Shown: piece by piece, positions 1 to 8,338 of the stretch | Numbering within the stretch: position 1 is the stretch's first letter | Layout of the letters: each line of letters starts with the position of its first letter | Assembly: GCF_000158175.1 (NCBI RefSeq) | Contig: NZ_DS999411.1 | Span: 2,343-66,342 of the forward strand | DNA: 64,000 bases | DNA from: Luminiphilus syltensis NOR5-1B | GTDB taxonomy: Bacteria; Pseudomonadota; Gammaproteobacteria; Pseudomonadales; Halieaceae | Direction of reading: 5' to 3' | Made by a program: the position numbers and the translations under genes | Notes under the pieces: generated by a model | Told to the model about the DNA's origin: nothing | The model's input: only the letters and a program-made list of their open reading frames with translations | Database searches by the model: none

Positions 1-90
1 ATCGGTTGACCGCTCGGATGGACCATCCTCCAGGCGATAACGACTAACCGTGTGTATACCCGTGACATCGGCCCCCTGATTTTGGGACAT
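1..90 (-). CDS. fdhD: FdhD-like formate dehydrogenase accessory protein (N-terminus only)
   Basis: Thirty codons of an open frame run from an ATG at position 90 off the edge of the window. The ATG shares its A with the fdsA stop codon (TGATG), so the gene is translationally coupled to fdsA. The peptide starts MSQNQGADVTGIHTVSRYRL. In fds operons the gene after fdsA is normally fdsC/fdhD, the sulfur-transfer protein that sulfurates the molybdenum cofactor of formate dehydrogenase. The visible stretch is too short to show the conserved FdhD cysteines, so the assignment rests on gene order, the coupling and weak similarity to FdhD N-termini. Confidence 0.6.
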   Translation of the reverse strand, partial: MSQNQGADVTGIHTVSRYRLEDGPSERSTD

Positions 91-2306
91 CAGGCCTGCC
101 GTGCCTGCTCAAGCAATTCCAGCTGCTGCTCGTTGAACTCCTGCTGCCGCCGCTGCCATGCGGACGGCGCATTGACTTTGCTGACCTGTACCGCGGTCAC
201 CTTGTACTCCGGGCAGTCGGTTGCCCAATCGGCATTATCGGTGGTGATGACATTGGCCCCGGAGACAGGGTGATGAAACGTGGTGTAAACCACGCCGGGG
301 CGCACGCGCTCCGACAAGCGGGCGTGCAGCACCGTGGTGCCGATCCGACTTTGAATACCCACCCAGTCGCCGTCGCGAATACCTCGATCTTCCGCATCCT
401 GTGGATGCAGTTCGAGGATATCTTCTTCATGCCAGTCTGAATTTCGGGTACGCCGGGTCTGCGCGCCAACATTGTACTGGCTGAGAATTCGACCCGTGGT
501 GAGTAGCAATGGAAACTTGCGGTTACTGCGCTCAGTGGTCGGCACGTAGTCGGTAACCACAAAGCGCCCCTTACCACGAACAAACTCATCCACATGCATG
601 ATCGGCGTACCCGTCGGTGCATCGTCGTTGCACGGCCACTGGATACTACCGAGACGATCGAGTTTGTCGTAGGTGACGCCGTGGAACGTCGGTGTTAACC
701 GCGCAATCTCTTCCATAATTTCCGAAGGGTGGTTGTACTGCCAGTTGCAACCCAGCGCCTCCGCAAGCGCCAGCGTGCCCTCCCAGTCCGCCTTACCCGC
801 CAGCGGCGGCATCACTTTACGCACCCGCGAAATTCGCCGCTCGGCGTTGGTGAAGGTGCCGTCTTTTTCCAGGAACGAGGAACCCGGTAAGAAAACGTGG
901 GCAAACTTGGCCGTTTCGTTGAGGAAAATATCATGGACAATCAGGCATTCCAGCTCACGCAGCGCCGCCTCCACGTGCTGGGTGTTCGGATCGGACTGGG
1001 CGATATCCTCCCCCTGGCAGTACAGGCCCTTGAAACTGCCGTCGAGCGCCGCCTCAAACATATTGGGAATACGGTGACCGGGTTCGCCGTCGAGGGTCAC
1101 GCCCCAGTCCGCCTCAAAGGTTGCACGCACGCTGTCATCGCCTATCGGACGATAACCGGGTAACTCATGGGGGAACGAGCCCATGTCGCAGGAACCCTGC
1201 ACATTATTCTGCCCGCGCAGGGGATTCACCCCCACACCCAAACGGCCGACATTACCGGTAAGCATCGCAAGGTTGGCAATCGCCATAACGGTGGTCGAAC
1301 CCTGGCTGTGCTCGGTAACACCGAGGCCATAATAAATGGCCGACTCGCCGCCGGTAGCGTACAGCCGCGCCGCCGCCTTGAGGTCTTCCGCCGGTATGCC
1401 GGTATGCACCTCACTGGATTCTGCGGAATGCTCTGGGCGGCGGATAAAGGCCAGCCATTCGTTAAACGCTTCATCTTCACAACGACGCTCAATGAACTTC
1501 CGATCGTGAAGACCCTCCGCAACAATCGTGTGCGCAAAGGCATTAAGCACTGACACGTTGGTACCCGGCCGAACCGGCAGGTGATAGTCCGCCTTGATGT
1601 GCGGCGCACTGACCAACTCGATCTGACGTGGGTCAATCACGATCAGTCGAGCACCGTCGCGGAGCCGGCGTTTTAGTTGCGAGCCAAACACCGGGTGTGC
1701 CTCGGTCGGATTCGCGCCCATGACAACAATGACATCCGCCGACTGTACCGAATCAAAGGTTTGCGTCCCCGCAGACTCACCGAGTGTCTGCTTGAGACCG
1801 TAACCGGTCGGGGAATGACAGACCCGGGCGCAGGTATCGATATTGTTGTTACCGAAGGAGGTGCGCACAAGCTTTTGCACCAGCCAGACTTCTTCGTTGG
1901 TGCAGCGCGAGGACGAAATCGCACCGATACTTTTTACCCCATGACTCGCCTGAATATCGCGCAGGCGTTTCGCCGCAAATGCAGTCGCCTCGTCCCAGGA
2001 GACCTTGCGCCAGGGCTGATCGATGCTGTCGCGAATCATCGGTGAGGTAATGCGGTCCTTGTGGGTGGCGTACCCAATCGCAAATCGTCCCTTGACGCAG
2101 GAATGCCCCTGATTGGCTTTGCCGTCTTTCCACGGGGTCATACGGACCACGGTATTGCCCCGCATCTCAGCGCGGAATCCACAGCCCACGCCACAATACG
2201 CACAGGTGGTAATCGCGCTGTGTTCGGGCTTACCGGCCTCGATATACTGTTCTCGGTAAGCGTCGCTGTGGGGCACGCGGCGACACAGGCCCCACAAGAC
2301 ACACAA
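90..2306 (-). CDS. fdsA: NAD-dependent formate dehydrogenase alpha subunit, catalytic part (frameshifted fdsA, 3' fragment)
   Basis: This is the molybdopterin-binding catalytic body of the soluble formate dehydrogenase, which oxidises formate to CO2. The real sequence begins near IEAGKPEHS; the first ~20 residues of this open frame are out-of-frame artefact. Visible are the [4Fe-4S] motif CAYCGVGC with a later HSCVKG cysteine, the molybdenum-ligand region ARVCHSPTGYG (cysteine rather than selenocysteine), and the molydopterin-dinucleotide-binding C-terminal domain (LLTTGRILSQYNVGAQTRR, then HPVSGAN). The frame joins the upstream fragment at about 2241-2250, where one base appears to be missing in a TATAT stretch. 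Restoring it gives one protein of about 949 residues, the usual FdsA length. If the shift is real the enzyme is inactive; if it is a sequence error the operon is intact. Confidence 0.9.
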   Translation of the reverse strand: MCVLWGLCRRVPHSDAYREQYIEAGKPEHSAITTCAYCGVGCGFRAEMRGNTVVRMTPWKDGKANQGHSCVKGRFAIGYATHKDRITSPMIRDSIDQPWRKVSWDEATAFAAKRLRDIQASHGVKSIGAISSSRCTNEEVWLVQKLVRTSFGNNNIDTCARVCHSPTGYGLKQTLGESAGTQTFDSVQSADVIVVMGANPTEAHPVFGSQLKRRLRDGARLIVIDPRQIELVSAPHIKADYHLPVRPGTNVSVLNAFAHTIVAEGLHDRKFIERRCEDEAFNEWLAFIRRPEHSAESSEVHTGIPAEDLKAAARLYATGGESAIYYGLGVTEHSQGSTTVMAIANLAMLTGNVGRLGVGVNPLRGQNNVQGSCDMGSFPHELPGYRPIGDDSVRATFEADWGVTLDGEPGHRIPNMFEAALDGSFKGLYCQGEDIAQSDPNTQHVEAALRELECLIVHDIFLNETAKFAHVFLPGSSFLEKDGTFTNAERRISRVRKVMPPLAGKADWEGTLALAEALGCNWQYNHPSEIMEEIARLTPTFHGVTYDKLDRLGSIQWPCNDDAPTGTPIMHVDEFVRGKGRFVVTDYVPTTERSNRKFPLLLTTGRILSQYNVGAQTRRTRNSDWHEEDILELHPQDAEDRGIRDGDWVGIQSRIGTTVLHARLSERVRPGVVYTTFHHPVSGANVITTDNADWATDCPEYKVTAVQVSKVNAPSAWQRRQQEFNEQQLELLEQARQA

Positions 2307-2938
2307 TCCGATTCCATGAAGGTCTTATCACCACCGACACTGACCTTGGAATCAAAACCACGCCCATCGATCGTCAGGGCAAAGGTCCCCTGGGTTTCCT
2401 CACAGGCACGCACGCAGCGGGAGCAAACAATGCATTTGGAGGGATCGAACGTGAAATACGGATTCGAGGTGTCTTTCTCGGCGACCAGATGGTTCTCCCC
2501 CTCGTAGCCGTAGCGAACATTGCGCAGGCCTACTTCTCCGGCAGTATCCTGCAGTTCACAATCGCCATTGGTGGGACAGGTGAGGCAGTCCAGGGGGTGA
2601 TCGGAAATGTACAGCTCCATCACACCGCGGCGCAGATCAGCGAGCTTCTCGGTCTGGGTCTGGACGACCATGCCGTCCGCCACCGGTGTGGTGCAGGATG
2701 CGGGGTAACCACGACTCCCCTCGATCTCGACCAGACAGACCCGGCAGGAACCGAAGGGCTCAAGGGAATCGGTCGCGCAGAGCTTGGGCACCTTGATACC
2801 CGCCTCCATCGCCGCCCGCATTACCGAGGTGCCCTCGGGGACGCTGATGTCAACGCCATCGATCTGCAGTGACACCTCTGCCGCTGCAGTTTGCCTTGGC
2901 GTTCCCAAATCGAGCTGCGGTTCGTAAAACTCGATCAT
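2138..2938 (-). CDS. fdsA: NAD-dependent formate dehydrogenase alpha subunit, N-terminal iron-sulfur part (frameshifted fdsA, 5' fragment)
   Basis: The start ATG at 2938 overlaps the fdsB stop (ATGA), which favours MIEFYEPQ over the longer open frame. From the N-terminus one sees a plant-type [2Fe-2S] ferredoxin domain (FGSCRVCLVEIEG, then SCTTPV), the NADH-dehydrogenase-type CxxH/Cys segment (HPLDCLTCPTNGDCELQ) and two ferredoxin-like [4Fe-4S] motifs (CIVCSRCVRAC and CVSCGACVAACP). This is the electron-transfer region that passes electrons from the molybdenum site to FdsB. After about residue 230 the frame runs into unrelated sequence and stops at 2138. The true continuation is in the next frame (90-2306). 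Confidence 0.9.
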   Translation of the reverse strand: MIEFYEPQLDLGTPRQTAAAEVSLQIDGVDISVPEGTSVMRAAMEAGIKVPKLCATDSLEPFGSCRVCLVEIEGSRGYPASCTTPVADGMVVQTQTEKLADLRRGVMELYISDHPLDCLTCPTNGDCELQDTAGEVGLRNVRYGYEGENHLVAEKDTSNPYFTFDPSKCIVCSRCVRACEETQGTFALTIDGRGFDSKVSVGGDKTFMESDCVSCGACVAACPTATLTENSISRPVSPNTARLPPVRIVAWAVDSALRCGAIPWSV

Positions 2939-4479
2939 TGCGAGCCCTCCGACTGAAAATCTTCTGGAAAATAGTGTAGTGCACTGCGCACAGGAAACGG
3001 TGTCATTCCACCCATGGCGCACAGCGATGCAGATTCCATGGTGTCGCAAAGATCGAGCAGTAGTTCGCGGTTTTTCTCAGGCTCGTTACCCTCGCGAATT
3101 CTGTCGATGACCTCGACCCCGCGTACCGCACCCACACGGCAGGGCGTGCACTTGCCGCAGGACTCTTCGGCACAAAAATCCATGGCAAAACGTGCCTGAT
3201 CACTCATGTTGATCGACTCATCAAACACCACCACACCGCCGTGGCCAATCATTCCACCGATCTCGGCGAAGGCCTCGTAGTCAAGAGGTGTATCCCAACT
3301 CGACTCGGGTAAATACGCCCCCAGGGGACCGCCTACCTGTATCGCGCGCAAGGGTCTTCCCGAGGCTGAGTCGCCACCGAACTCGCTGACGAGATCACGG
3401 AGCGTCGTGCCAAAGGCCAGTTCGACGAGACCGCCGCGCTCGATGTTACCCGCGAGTTGGAAGGCCAGGGTGCCGCGGGAACGACCCACGCCAAAGTCCT
3501 GGTAAAAGTCGGATCCCTTCGCCAGCACGGTGGTCACCGCCGCCAGCGTCAGTACGTTATTGACCACCGTGGGCTTGCCGAAGAGCCCCTCAATGGCGGG
3601 CAGGGGCGGCTTCGCCCGCACAATACCGCGCTTACCCTCAAGGCTGTTCAGTAGCGAGGTTTCCTCACCGCAGATATAGGCGCCGGCACCGAGACGAACC
3701 TCAAGATGGAAGGCCTGTCCGCTACCGAGAAGATCATCACCCAGATAGCCCGCCTGTTCGGCCCGCTCAATGGCTTCGTTCAAAATCTGGTGCGCGAGCG
3801 GGTACTCGGAACGCAGGTAGATATAACCCTGGGTGGCACCCACTGCCAGAGCGGCAATCGTCATGCCCTCAATCAACTGGAAGGGATCGGCCTCCATAAG
3901 CAAGCGATCCGCGAAGGTGCCCGAGTCGCCTTCGTCCGCATTGCAGACGATGTACTTCCTGTTGCCGACCGCATCGAGCACGGTCTGCCATTTAATACCC
4001 GCGGGAAAGGCGGCACCGCCGCGTCCCCGAAGGCCGGATTCCTTGACCTCATCAACGATCTGCTGGGCCGTCATTGCCAGTGCGTTTCGCAGGCCGACAA
4101 AGCCCCCCAACTGCTGATAGGTCTCGATACAGAGGGGATCGCCCTCACCCGCGCGCTCGAAGGTTAGCCGCTGCTGATTTTTGAGAAAAGGAATCTCGGA
4201 CACCGGGCCCACGTAGCTGGGGTGCGCGGTCGGGTTGTCGGCCAGCGCAGCCAGCAGCGTCTCGGCATCGGCGGCGGTGACGTTGCCAAAGCCGAGACGC
4301 TGCCCTTTATGGTCCATTTCCACCAATGGCTCCAGCCAAAACGCACCGCGGGAGCCGTTGCGAATCACTGTCAGGTCCATGCCCTTCTGACCGGCGAGTG
4401 CCTCCAGCGAGTGCGCCAGTCGGTCGGCACCCAGCGCGTTGGCGGTGGTATCTCGCGGCAGGTAAATACGGAGCGTCAT
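2935..4479 (-). CDS. fdsB: NAD-dependent formate dehydrogenase beta subunit (FMN/NAD-binding)
   Basis: A 514-residue NuoF-like subunit that takes electrons from FdsA and FdsG and reduces NAD+. The N-terminal ~130 residues form a thioredoxin-like extension typical of FdsB. The flavoprotein core follows: GLRGRGGAAFPAGIKW (NAD/FMN binding), CNADEGDSGTFADR (FMN binding) and GAYICGEETSLLNSLEG. The C-terminal [4Fe-4S] cluster motif is ESCGKCTPCRVG, followed by CDTMESASLCAMG. It overlaps both fdsG upstream and fdsA downstream by four bases (ATGA), so the operon is tightly coupled. Length and motifs are complete. Confidence 0.95.
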   Translation of the reverse strand: MTLRIYLPRDTTANALGADRLAHSLEALAGQKGMDLTVIRNGSRGAFWLEPLVEMDHKGQRLGFGNVTAADAETLLAALADNPTAHPSYVGPVSEIPFLKNQQRLTFERAGEGDPLCIETYQQLGGFVGLRNALAMTAQQIVDEVKESGLRGRGGAAFPAGIKWQTVLDAVGNRKYIVCNADEGDSGTFADRLLMEADPFQLIEGMTIAALAVGATQGYIYLRSEYPLAHQILNEAIERAEQAGYLGDDLLGSGQAFHLEVRLGAGAYICGEETSLLNSLEGKRGIVRAKPPLPAIEGLFGKPTVVNNVLTLAAVTTVLAKGSDFYQDFGVGRSRGTLAFQLAGNIERGGLVELAFGTTLRDLVSEFGGDSASGRPLRAIQVGGPLGAYLPESSWDTPLDYEAFAEIGGMIGHGGVVVFDESINMSDQARFAMDFCAEESCGKCTPCRVGAVRGVEVIDRIREGNEPEKNRELLLDLCDTMESASLCAMGGMTPFPVRSALHYFPEDFQSEGSQ

Positions 4480-4940
4480 AGGCCGGGCTCCTCTGCTTTT
4501 TCTGCGAGTAGAGCATCAAATGTCGGGTTATCGACCCGCGCGTACACATCATCGTCAATGCGCAGCGACGGGCCACAGGCACAATTACCGAGGCAGTACA
4601 CGCGCTCGAGCGTTACCCGACCGGACACCGTGGTTTCGCCGTAATCGATACCCAGCCGCTGGGTAGCGTAGGACTCCAGCGAGCGCGATCCCCGGGCCTG
4701 ACAGGCCTCAGCGCAGCACACCTGAACCAGATGCTCGCCCTGCGGGCTGGTTTTGAAGTCGTGATAAAAGGAGATCACACCGTGAACCTCAGCGGCAGAA
4801 AGATTCAGTTCCCTGGCGATCGGATCAATGGCCGCATCGGGAATATGACCCCACTGCGCTTGCACGGCGTGAAGAAGCGGCAGTAGCGCCCCCTCACAGT
4901 CGCGGTACTGATCTATTATCGGTGCGAGCGCTGACTGCAT
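4476..4940 (-). CDS. fdsG: NAD-dependent formate dehydrogenase gamma subunit (NuoE-like)
   Basis: A 154-residue [2Fe-2S] thioredoxin-like subunit, the first gene of the fds operon. The start at 4940 (MQSALAPIIDQY) was chosen because the NuoE-type fold begins there; an open frame continues further upstream without family resemblance. The four cluster cysteines are in CCAEACQARG and YCLGNCACGP. The region VHGVISFYHDFKTSPQG is the usual NuoE/HoxE helix-turn sequence. In the complex it lies beside FdsB and relays electrons. No regulator gene is next to the operon. Upstream (4988-5027) a CTATTGT/ACAATAG inverted repeat may belong to the promoter. Confidence 0.93.
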   Translation of the reverse strand: MQSALAPIIDQYRDCEGALLPLLHAVQAQWGHIPDAAIDPIARELNLSAAEVHGVISFYHDFKTSPQGEHLVQVCCAEACQARGSRSLESYATQRLGIDYGETTVSGRVTLERVYCLGNCACGPSLRIDDDVYARVDNPTFDALLAEKAEEPGL

Positions 4941-5151
4941 GACGTCGTGTTCCTCGATACTCGGTAGTGTGTCAGTGGACCGGATCCCTATTGTTATCGT
5001 GTGGTCTCGGGGCCGATGGGACAATAGTACCAAGGCGGTAGTCAGTACCAAACCCAGGCGACGGAAACCATCGGCGACTCTTCAGCAGGTAAACAATCTG
5101 ACTCTCTCTTTGCGCGATTCTACGCTGTCATTCCCAATGCGCTTGCCTCGT

Positions 5152-5604
5152 CTACGGTTGGCAAGTCTTTGGGCTATCCAGCAGGCCTGCCGCCCGGAGC
5201 CTGGGCCATTCGATCGCCGGACAGCGATCCACAACGACGCGGATACCCTGCTGCTCCGCCAACATCGTCGCCGCCGGATCGATGACACCCAGCTGCGTCC
5301 ACAATAGAGGAACACCGACCTGAATGGTCTCCTCGACGATGGCGGGTAAAAAACGGGCGTTACGAAACACATCGACCATATCCACTGGCTCGGGAATGTC
5401 TGCCAGCGTGCCGTAGACCCGCTCTCCGTGCAGTTCGCTGCCGGCCAGCCCCGGGTTCACCGGTATCACGCGATAACCGTGCCGCCGCAGGAACTCGGAA
5501 ACCTGATAGCTGGGCCGGACGGGCTTACTGCTCGCGCCCAGTAACGCGACGGTCCGCACCGACTTGAGTATCTCGGCGATCCCCGCATCATCAGTCACCG
5601 GCAT
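5152..5604 (-). CDS. CoA-binding domain protein (YccU-like)
   Basis: A 150-residue protein made of a single Rossmann-type CoA-binding domain (the CoA_binding_2 group, like E. coli YccU). The nucleotide-binding glycine region is VALLGASSKPVRPSYQV near the N-terminus, followed by GYRVIPVNPGLAGSELHG, then WTQLGVIDPAA and VVVDRCPAIEWPRL. The last element with its cysteine is characteristic of the family. The biochemical role of these small proteins is not established. The start lies 3 bases after the end of the enoyl-CoA hydratase gene, so the two are probably cotranscribed. Confidence 0.88.
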   Translation of the reverse strand: MPVTDDAGIAEILKSVRTVALLGASSKPVRPSYQVSEFLRRHGYRVIPVNPGLAGSELHGERVYGTLADIPEPVDMVDVFRNARFLPAIVEETIQVGVPLLWTQLGVIDPAATMLAEQQGIRVVVDRCPAIEWPRLRAAGLLDSPKTCQP

Positions 5605-5607
5605 TGC

Positions 5608-6414
5608 TCAGGCCTCTCCCCACTGGGGTGGCCGTTTTTCAAAAAACGCCGCTTTGCCCTCCTCGGCTTCGTCCGAGGTCATCGCCCGCAGCATGGCCTC
5701 GTTGGCATAGGCGAAAGCCTGTTCGATCGGCATGTCGATCTGGCGGTAAAAATCCGCTTTACCCTGGCGAATGCCCTGCGCCGATCGACTGGCGATGCGC
5801 TCGGCCAGCGCACTGGTCTGCCCATGTAAATCGGCAGCGGCTACCGCCTCATTGATGAGGCCAAAGCGCACCGCGTCTTCCGCCGAGATGGCATCGCCGG
5901 TCAGCGCCAGTGCCATGGCATGTTTGCGATGAATATTTCGTCCAACACCCACCAGCGGTGTGGTGCAAAACGCACCGATATGAACGCCGGGGGTGGCGAA
6001 GCGCGCGGTATCTGCGGCAATGGCGAGATCACACGCCGATACCAGCTGACACCCCGCAGCAGTGGCGATGCCCTGCACGCTGGCGATGATCGCCTTGGAT
6101 GAATAAACTATCGAGAGCATCAGCGACGAACAGCGCTCCAGAATCTCGCGGACCCGTTCTTGTTGCGAGTCCACAGATTCATCCGACAAGCGTTTCATCT
6201 CGCGCAGGTCGTGCCCGGCAGAAAACGCGGAGCCTTCGGCGGCAATCACAACCGCTCGAACCTGGGAATCTTCTGCCGCTGCTTCCAGGGCTTCGGTGAG
6301 TGCCTCGATCATTGCCAACGACAGGGCATTGCGCTGATCGGGCCGATTGAGCGTAATCCAGCGGACGTTATTTTCGGTGCGTTCGTTGACGTAGGCGGAT
6401 GCTGCGTTTTTCAT
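5608..6414 (-). CDS. enoyl-CoA hydratase/isomerase family protein
   Basis: A 268-residue crotonase-fold protein. Family marks are LNRPDQRNALSLAMIEAL near the N-terminus, the oxyanion-hole segment GSAFSAGHDLREM and the second oxyanion region GIATAAGCQLVSACDLAIA. The C-terminus ends FFEKRPPQWG, close to the FxxKRxPxW tail of enoyl-CoA hydratases and resembling the ECHDC3 group. The usual catalytic glutamates are not obvious, so the reaction (hydration, isomerisation or hydrolysis of an acyl-CoA) is uncertain. It precedes the CoA-binding gene by 3 bases, which suggests a CoA-related job for the pair. Confidence 0.88.
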   Translation of the reverse strand: MKNAASAYVNERTENNVRWITLNRPDQRNALSLAMIEALTEALEAAAEDSQVRAVVIAAEGSAFSAGHDLREMKRLSDESVDSQQERVREILERCSSLMLSIVYSSKAIIASVQGIATAAGCQLVSACDLAIAADTARFATPGVHIGAFCTTPLVGVGRNIHRKHAMALALTGDAISAEDAVRFGLINEAVAAADLHGQTSALAERIASRSAQGIRQGKADFYRQIDMPIEQAFAYANEAMLRAMTSDEAEEGKAAFFEKRPPQWGEA

Positions 6415-6485
6415 GGCCGGCTTCTCTTTCCAATGACACCCTGTAGTTGAGCCACCCGAATAGGGTTACTCGGCGATCGGCGCCG

Positions 6486-7070
6486 CTACTCGCTCGCCTC
6501 GTCGACGAAAATATCCAGCGGCAAGATCGCGGTGACGCCAACGTTGGGGATATCGACCAGCTGCCCAATGCGCATATCCACCGCCACGCTGGCAATCATA
6601 TACGCCTGCGCCTCGTCATAGCCGTAGGTGTTAACAATGTAATCAATCATCGCAGCGAGCGCATTCCGGGCCGCGAGGTGGATATCCGCCGACAAATTGC
6701 CGAGCTCGGCCAGACGATCGGAACCCAGATAACTGAGGTTGGCTGGCACCGTGCCTTCCGCTTTCAACGGAAACCCCGTTACGGCGTAAAAGCGCGTCGA
6801 CGGTATACCCAATACCGATGCCGGACCTTCGTAGTGGGGACCGTGGGAGAGATCCGGTGCATCCTCCACGACCCGCGTGGTCACCGTTAAGGTGCCGCCC
6901 ATTTCAATGGCGGTTCCCGATACTTCCCCATCGCCCTGGGCATAGTGAAAGTCACCGACGGCAAGCCCGCAGCCATCGATAAAACACGGCAGATAAACCG
7001 TGGTGCCCATGGTCAGATAGCGAATATCCATATTGCCGCCGTGCTCACGGGGTGGATCGTGCGCAAACAC
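6486..7070 (-). CDS. acetamidase/formamidase family protein, C-terminal part (frameshifted)
   Basis: The C-terminal half of an FmdA_AmdA-family amidase. From PPREHGGNMDIRYLT it carries family elements: YLPCFIDGCGLAVGDFHYAQGDGE, then EMGGTLTVTT and the terminal ALPLD-like segment. The first four residues of this open frame are out of frame. The upstream fragment ends in ECLRTI followed by unrelated residues, and the expected junction is TIPPREHGGN. One C appears to be missing from a run of C at about 7050. Repair gives a single 416-residue exported enzyme that would hydrolyse formamide or short aliphatic amides. As it stands the active protein cannot be made. Confidence 0.85.
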   Translation of the reverse strand: MFAHDPPREHGGNMDIRYLTMGTTVYLPCFIDGCGLAVGDFHYAQGDGEVSGTAIEMGGTLTVTTRVVEDAPDLSHGPHYEGPASVLGIPSTRFYAVTGFPLKAEGTVPANLSYLGSDRLAELGNLSADIHLAARNALAAMIDYIVNTYGYDEAQAYMIASVAVDMRIGQLVDIPNVGVTAILPLDIFVDEASE

Positions 7071-7735
7071 TCGGCCGCCTTGGTGCCTTCAGCACCACAC
7101 ATGGATGCGGGCTGCGCCTCGGTCGGATCAATACCCACTACCGCACCACCCGCCTCGAGTAGCTGCGCCTCTCGCTGCAAAATACGCTTAAGAAGACCCT
7201 CGCCCGGCAACGTGGTGAGCACACCGGGGAAACTGGCATTCGGGATACGAACCCCGGGGAGTGCATCGCTGACGGCGTAGTCGCTATCGATTCGCCAGAC
7301 GATGAAGCGCTCCTCGATACCGAACTGATCCCCCGCAAAACCAAAGGCACCGGACTCGGTCCATCCAGCCTGCGCGGGCTCCAGGGATTCGATGGTGACC
7401 GCCAGTACATCACCGGCTTTGGCACCCTTGATATAAACCGGACCGGTTAGCGGGTGAACAATACCCGAACCTGCGTTTGGCGTGACATCGCCGCTGTCCG
7501 CATCATCGGCATCCAACGCCAGATCGAGGGCATCCCTGCCGGCAAAGACGATGCGCTCTCCAGGCTGAGCAGTAGCGACCATCGGAATATCGGGATGCAG
7601 TCGATTCATGCACGCGGGATCCGCCGCACAGGAAACACTGCCATCACCCACGACGACTTCGGCGTGACTGATTAATGAACCACCGACGATCGGCAGTAGA
7701 CCAAGCAACGCGCGTACCAGCCGCCAATTACGCAT
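7013..7735 (-). CDS. acetamidase/formamidase family protein, N-terminal part (frameshifted)
   Basis: This fragment begins with an apparent Sec signal peptide (MRNWRLVRALLGLLPIVGG, cleavage near SHA-EV), so the enzyme was exported. It continues with formamidase elements: PGERIVFAGRDALDLAL, NAGSGIVHPLTGPVYIKGA, then GDVLAVTIESLEP and FPGVLTTLPGEG. It loses the frame after AAECLRTI near 7050; the remaining residues up to 7013 are not family sequence. With the downstream fragment it makes a complete family member with one base deleted. It lies upstream of, and in the same direction as, the enoyl-CoA hydratase gene, about 70 bases away from it. Confidence 0.85.
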   Translation of the reverse strand: MRNWRLVRALLGLLPIVGGSLISHAEVVVGDGSVSCAADPACMNRLHPDIPMVATAQPGERIVFAGRDALDLALDADDADSGDVTPNAGSGIVHPLTGPVYIKGAKAGDVLAVTIESLEPAQAGWTESGAFGFAGDQFGIEERFIVWRIDSDYAVSDALPGVRIPNASFPGVLTTLPGEGLLKRILQREAQLLEAGGAVVGIDPTEAQPASMCGAEGTKAAECLRTIHPVSTAAIWIFAI

Positions 7736-7909
7736 AGGAGGTCCTTGGTAAACGGTAATGAGTAAACAGGAATCTTATCGCATAAGCCAATCGATCGGGG
7801 TGATGGCCATACTCAGCGCGCTGCCGACAGCTCTGGTGGGTGTCCGAAAGCGATAATCCAGGAATGCTACAGGGGTTTGATATAGGAACCGTGTCGCCGG
7901 GGGCGACGA

Positions 7910-8152
7910 TTAATGGCCTTCGCTCTTCACATCACCTTCAGTCATTAAGTCGGTGATCAGGCTGTCCTCGTCGTCGGGGACGTCTTCCCAACCCGTACAA
8001 ACGCTCCTGCGGACATTGGTTTTGGCGGAACCTCCGCCGGTAAAGTAGCGAGTCTCCTCAATCCACTGCCATTCCCGTTGAATACAGCGCGAGTTACTGC
8101 TGCTGCAACCGACAATGGCAGCGGCAATCATCATGACCCAAACTACTCGCAT
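7910..8152 (-). CDS. small putative lipoprotein of unknown function
   Basis: Eighty residues starting at MRVVWVMMIAAAIVGCSSSN, a compact lipoprotein signal with the lipobox IVGC, so the mature protein would start at a lipidated cysteine. This start is preferred over a longer open frame because it places the signal at the N-terminus. The mature part has two further cysteines (RCIQREW and SVCTGW) and a very acidic C-terminal half (VPDDEDSLITD). No family is recognised. Whether it is expressed is uncertain. Confidence 0.5.
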   Translation of the reverse strand: MRVVWVMMIAAAIVGCSSSNSRCIQREWQWIEETRYFTGGGSAKTNVRRSVCTGWEDVPDDEDSLITDLMTEGDVKSEGH

Positions 8153-8338
8153 TCGATATTTCGCCCCCCCTACGGCCAAGACCCGGATACACCCCTCTGG
8201 TAATGGCGCGCACCCTAGAACTTCTCTCCATGAATAGCATACTCCTTCCCCGGGCAAAGAGAATGTCGATCCGGTCGATAAGATGGACCCTATTCCGACA
8301 GAGCGGCTAGTGAACAGGCGGTACGAGGGCCAATACGA

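Noticed and set aside
2138-2306. Programmed frameshift to express full-length FdsA
   Set aside because: No slippery heptamer, downstream pseudoknot or Shine-Dalgarno-like stimulator is evident, and FdsA is normally made from a single frame.
4988-5027. CTATTGT...ACAATAG inverted repeat upstream of fdsG as a firm operator
   Set aside because: Seven-base arms with a 26-base spacer are weak evidence, and no regulator is adjacent; mentioned only as a possibility.
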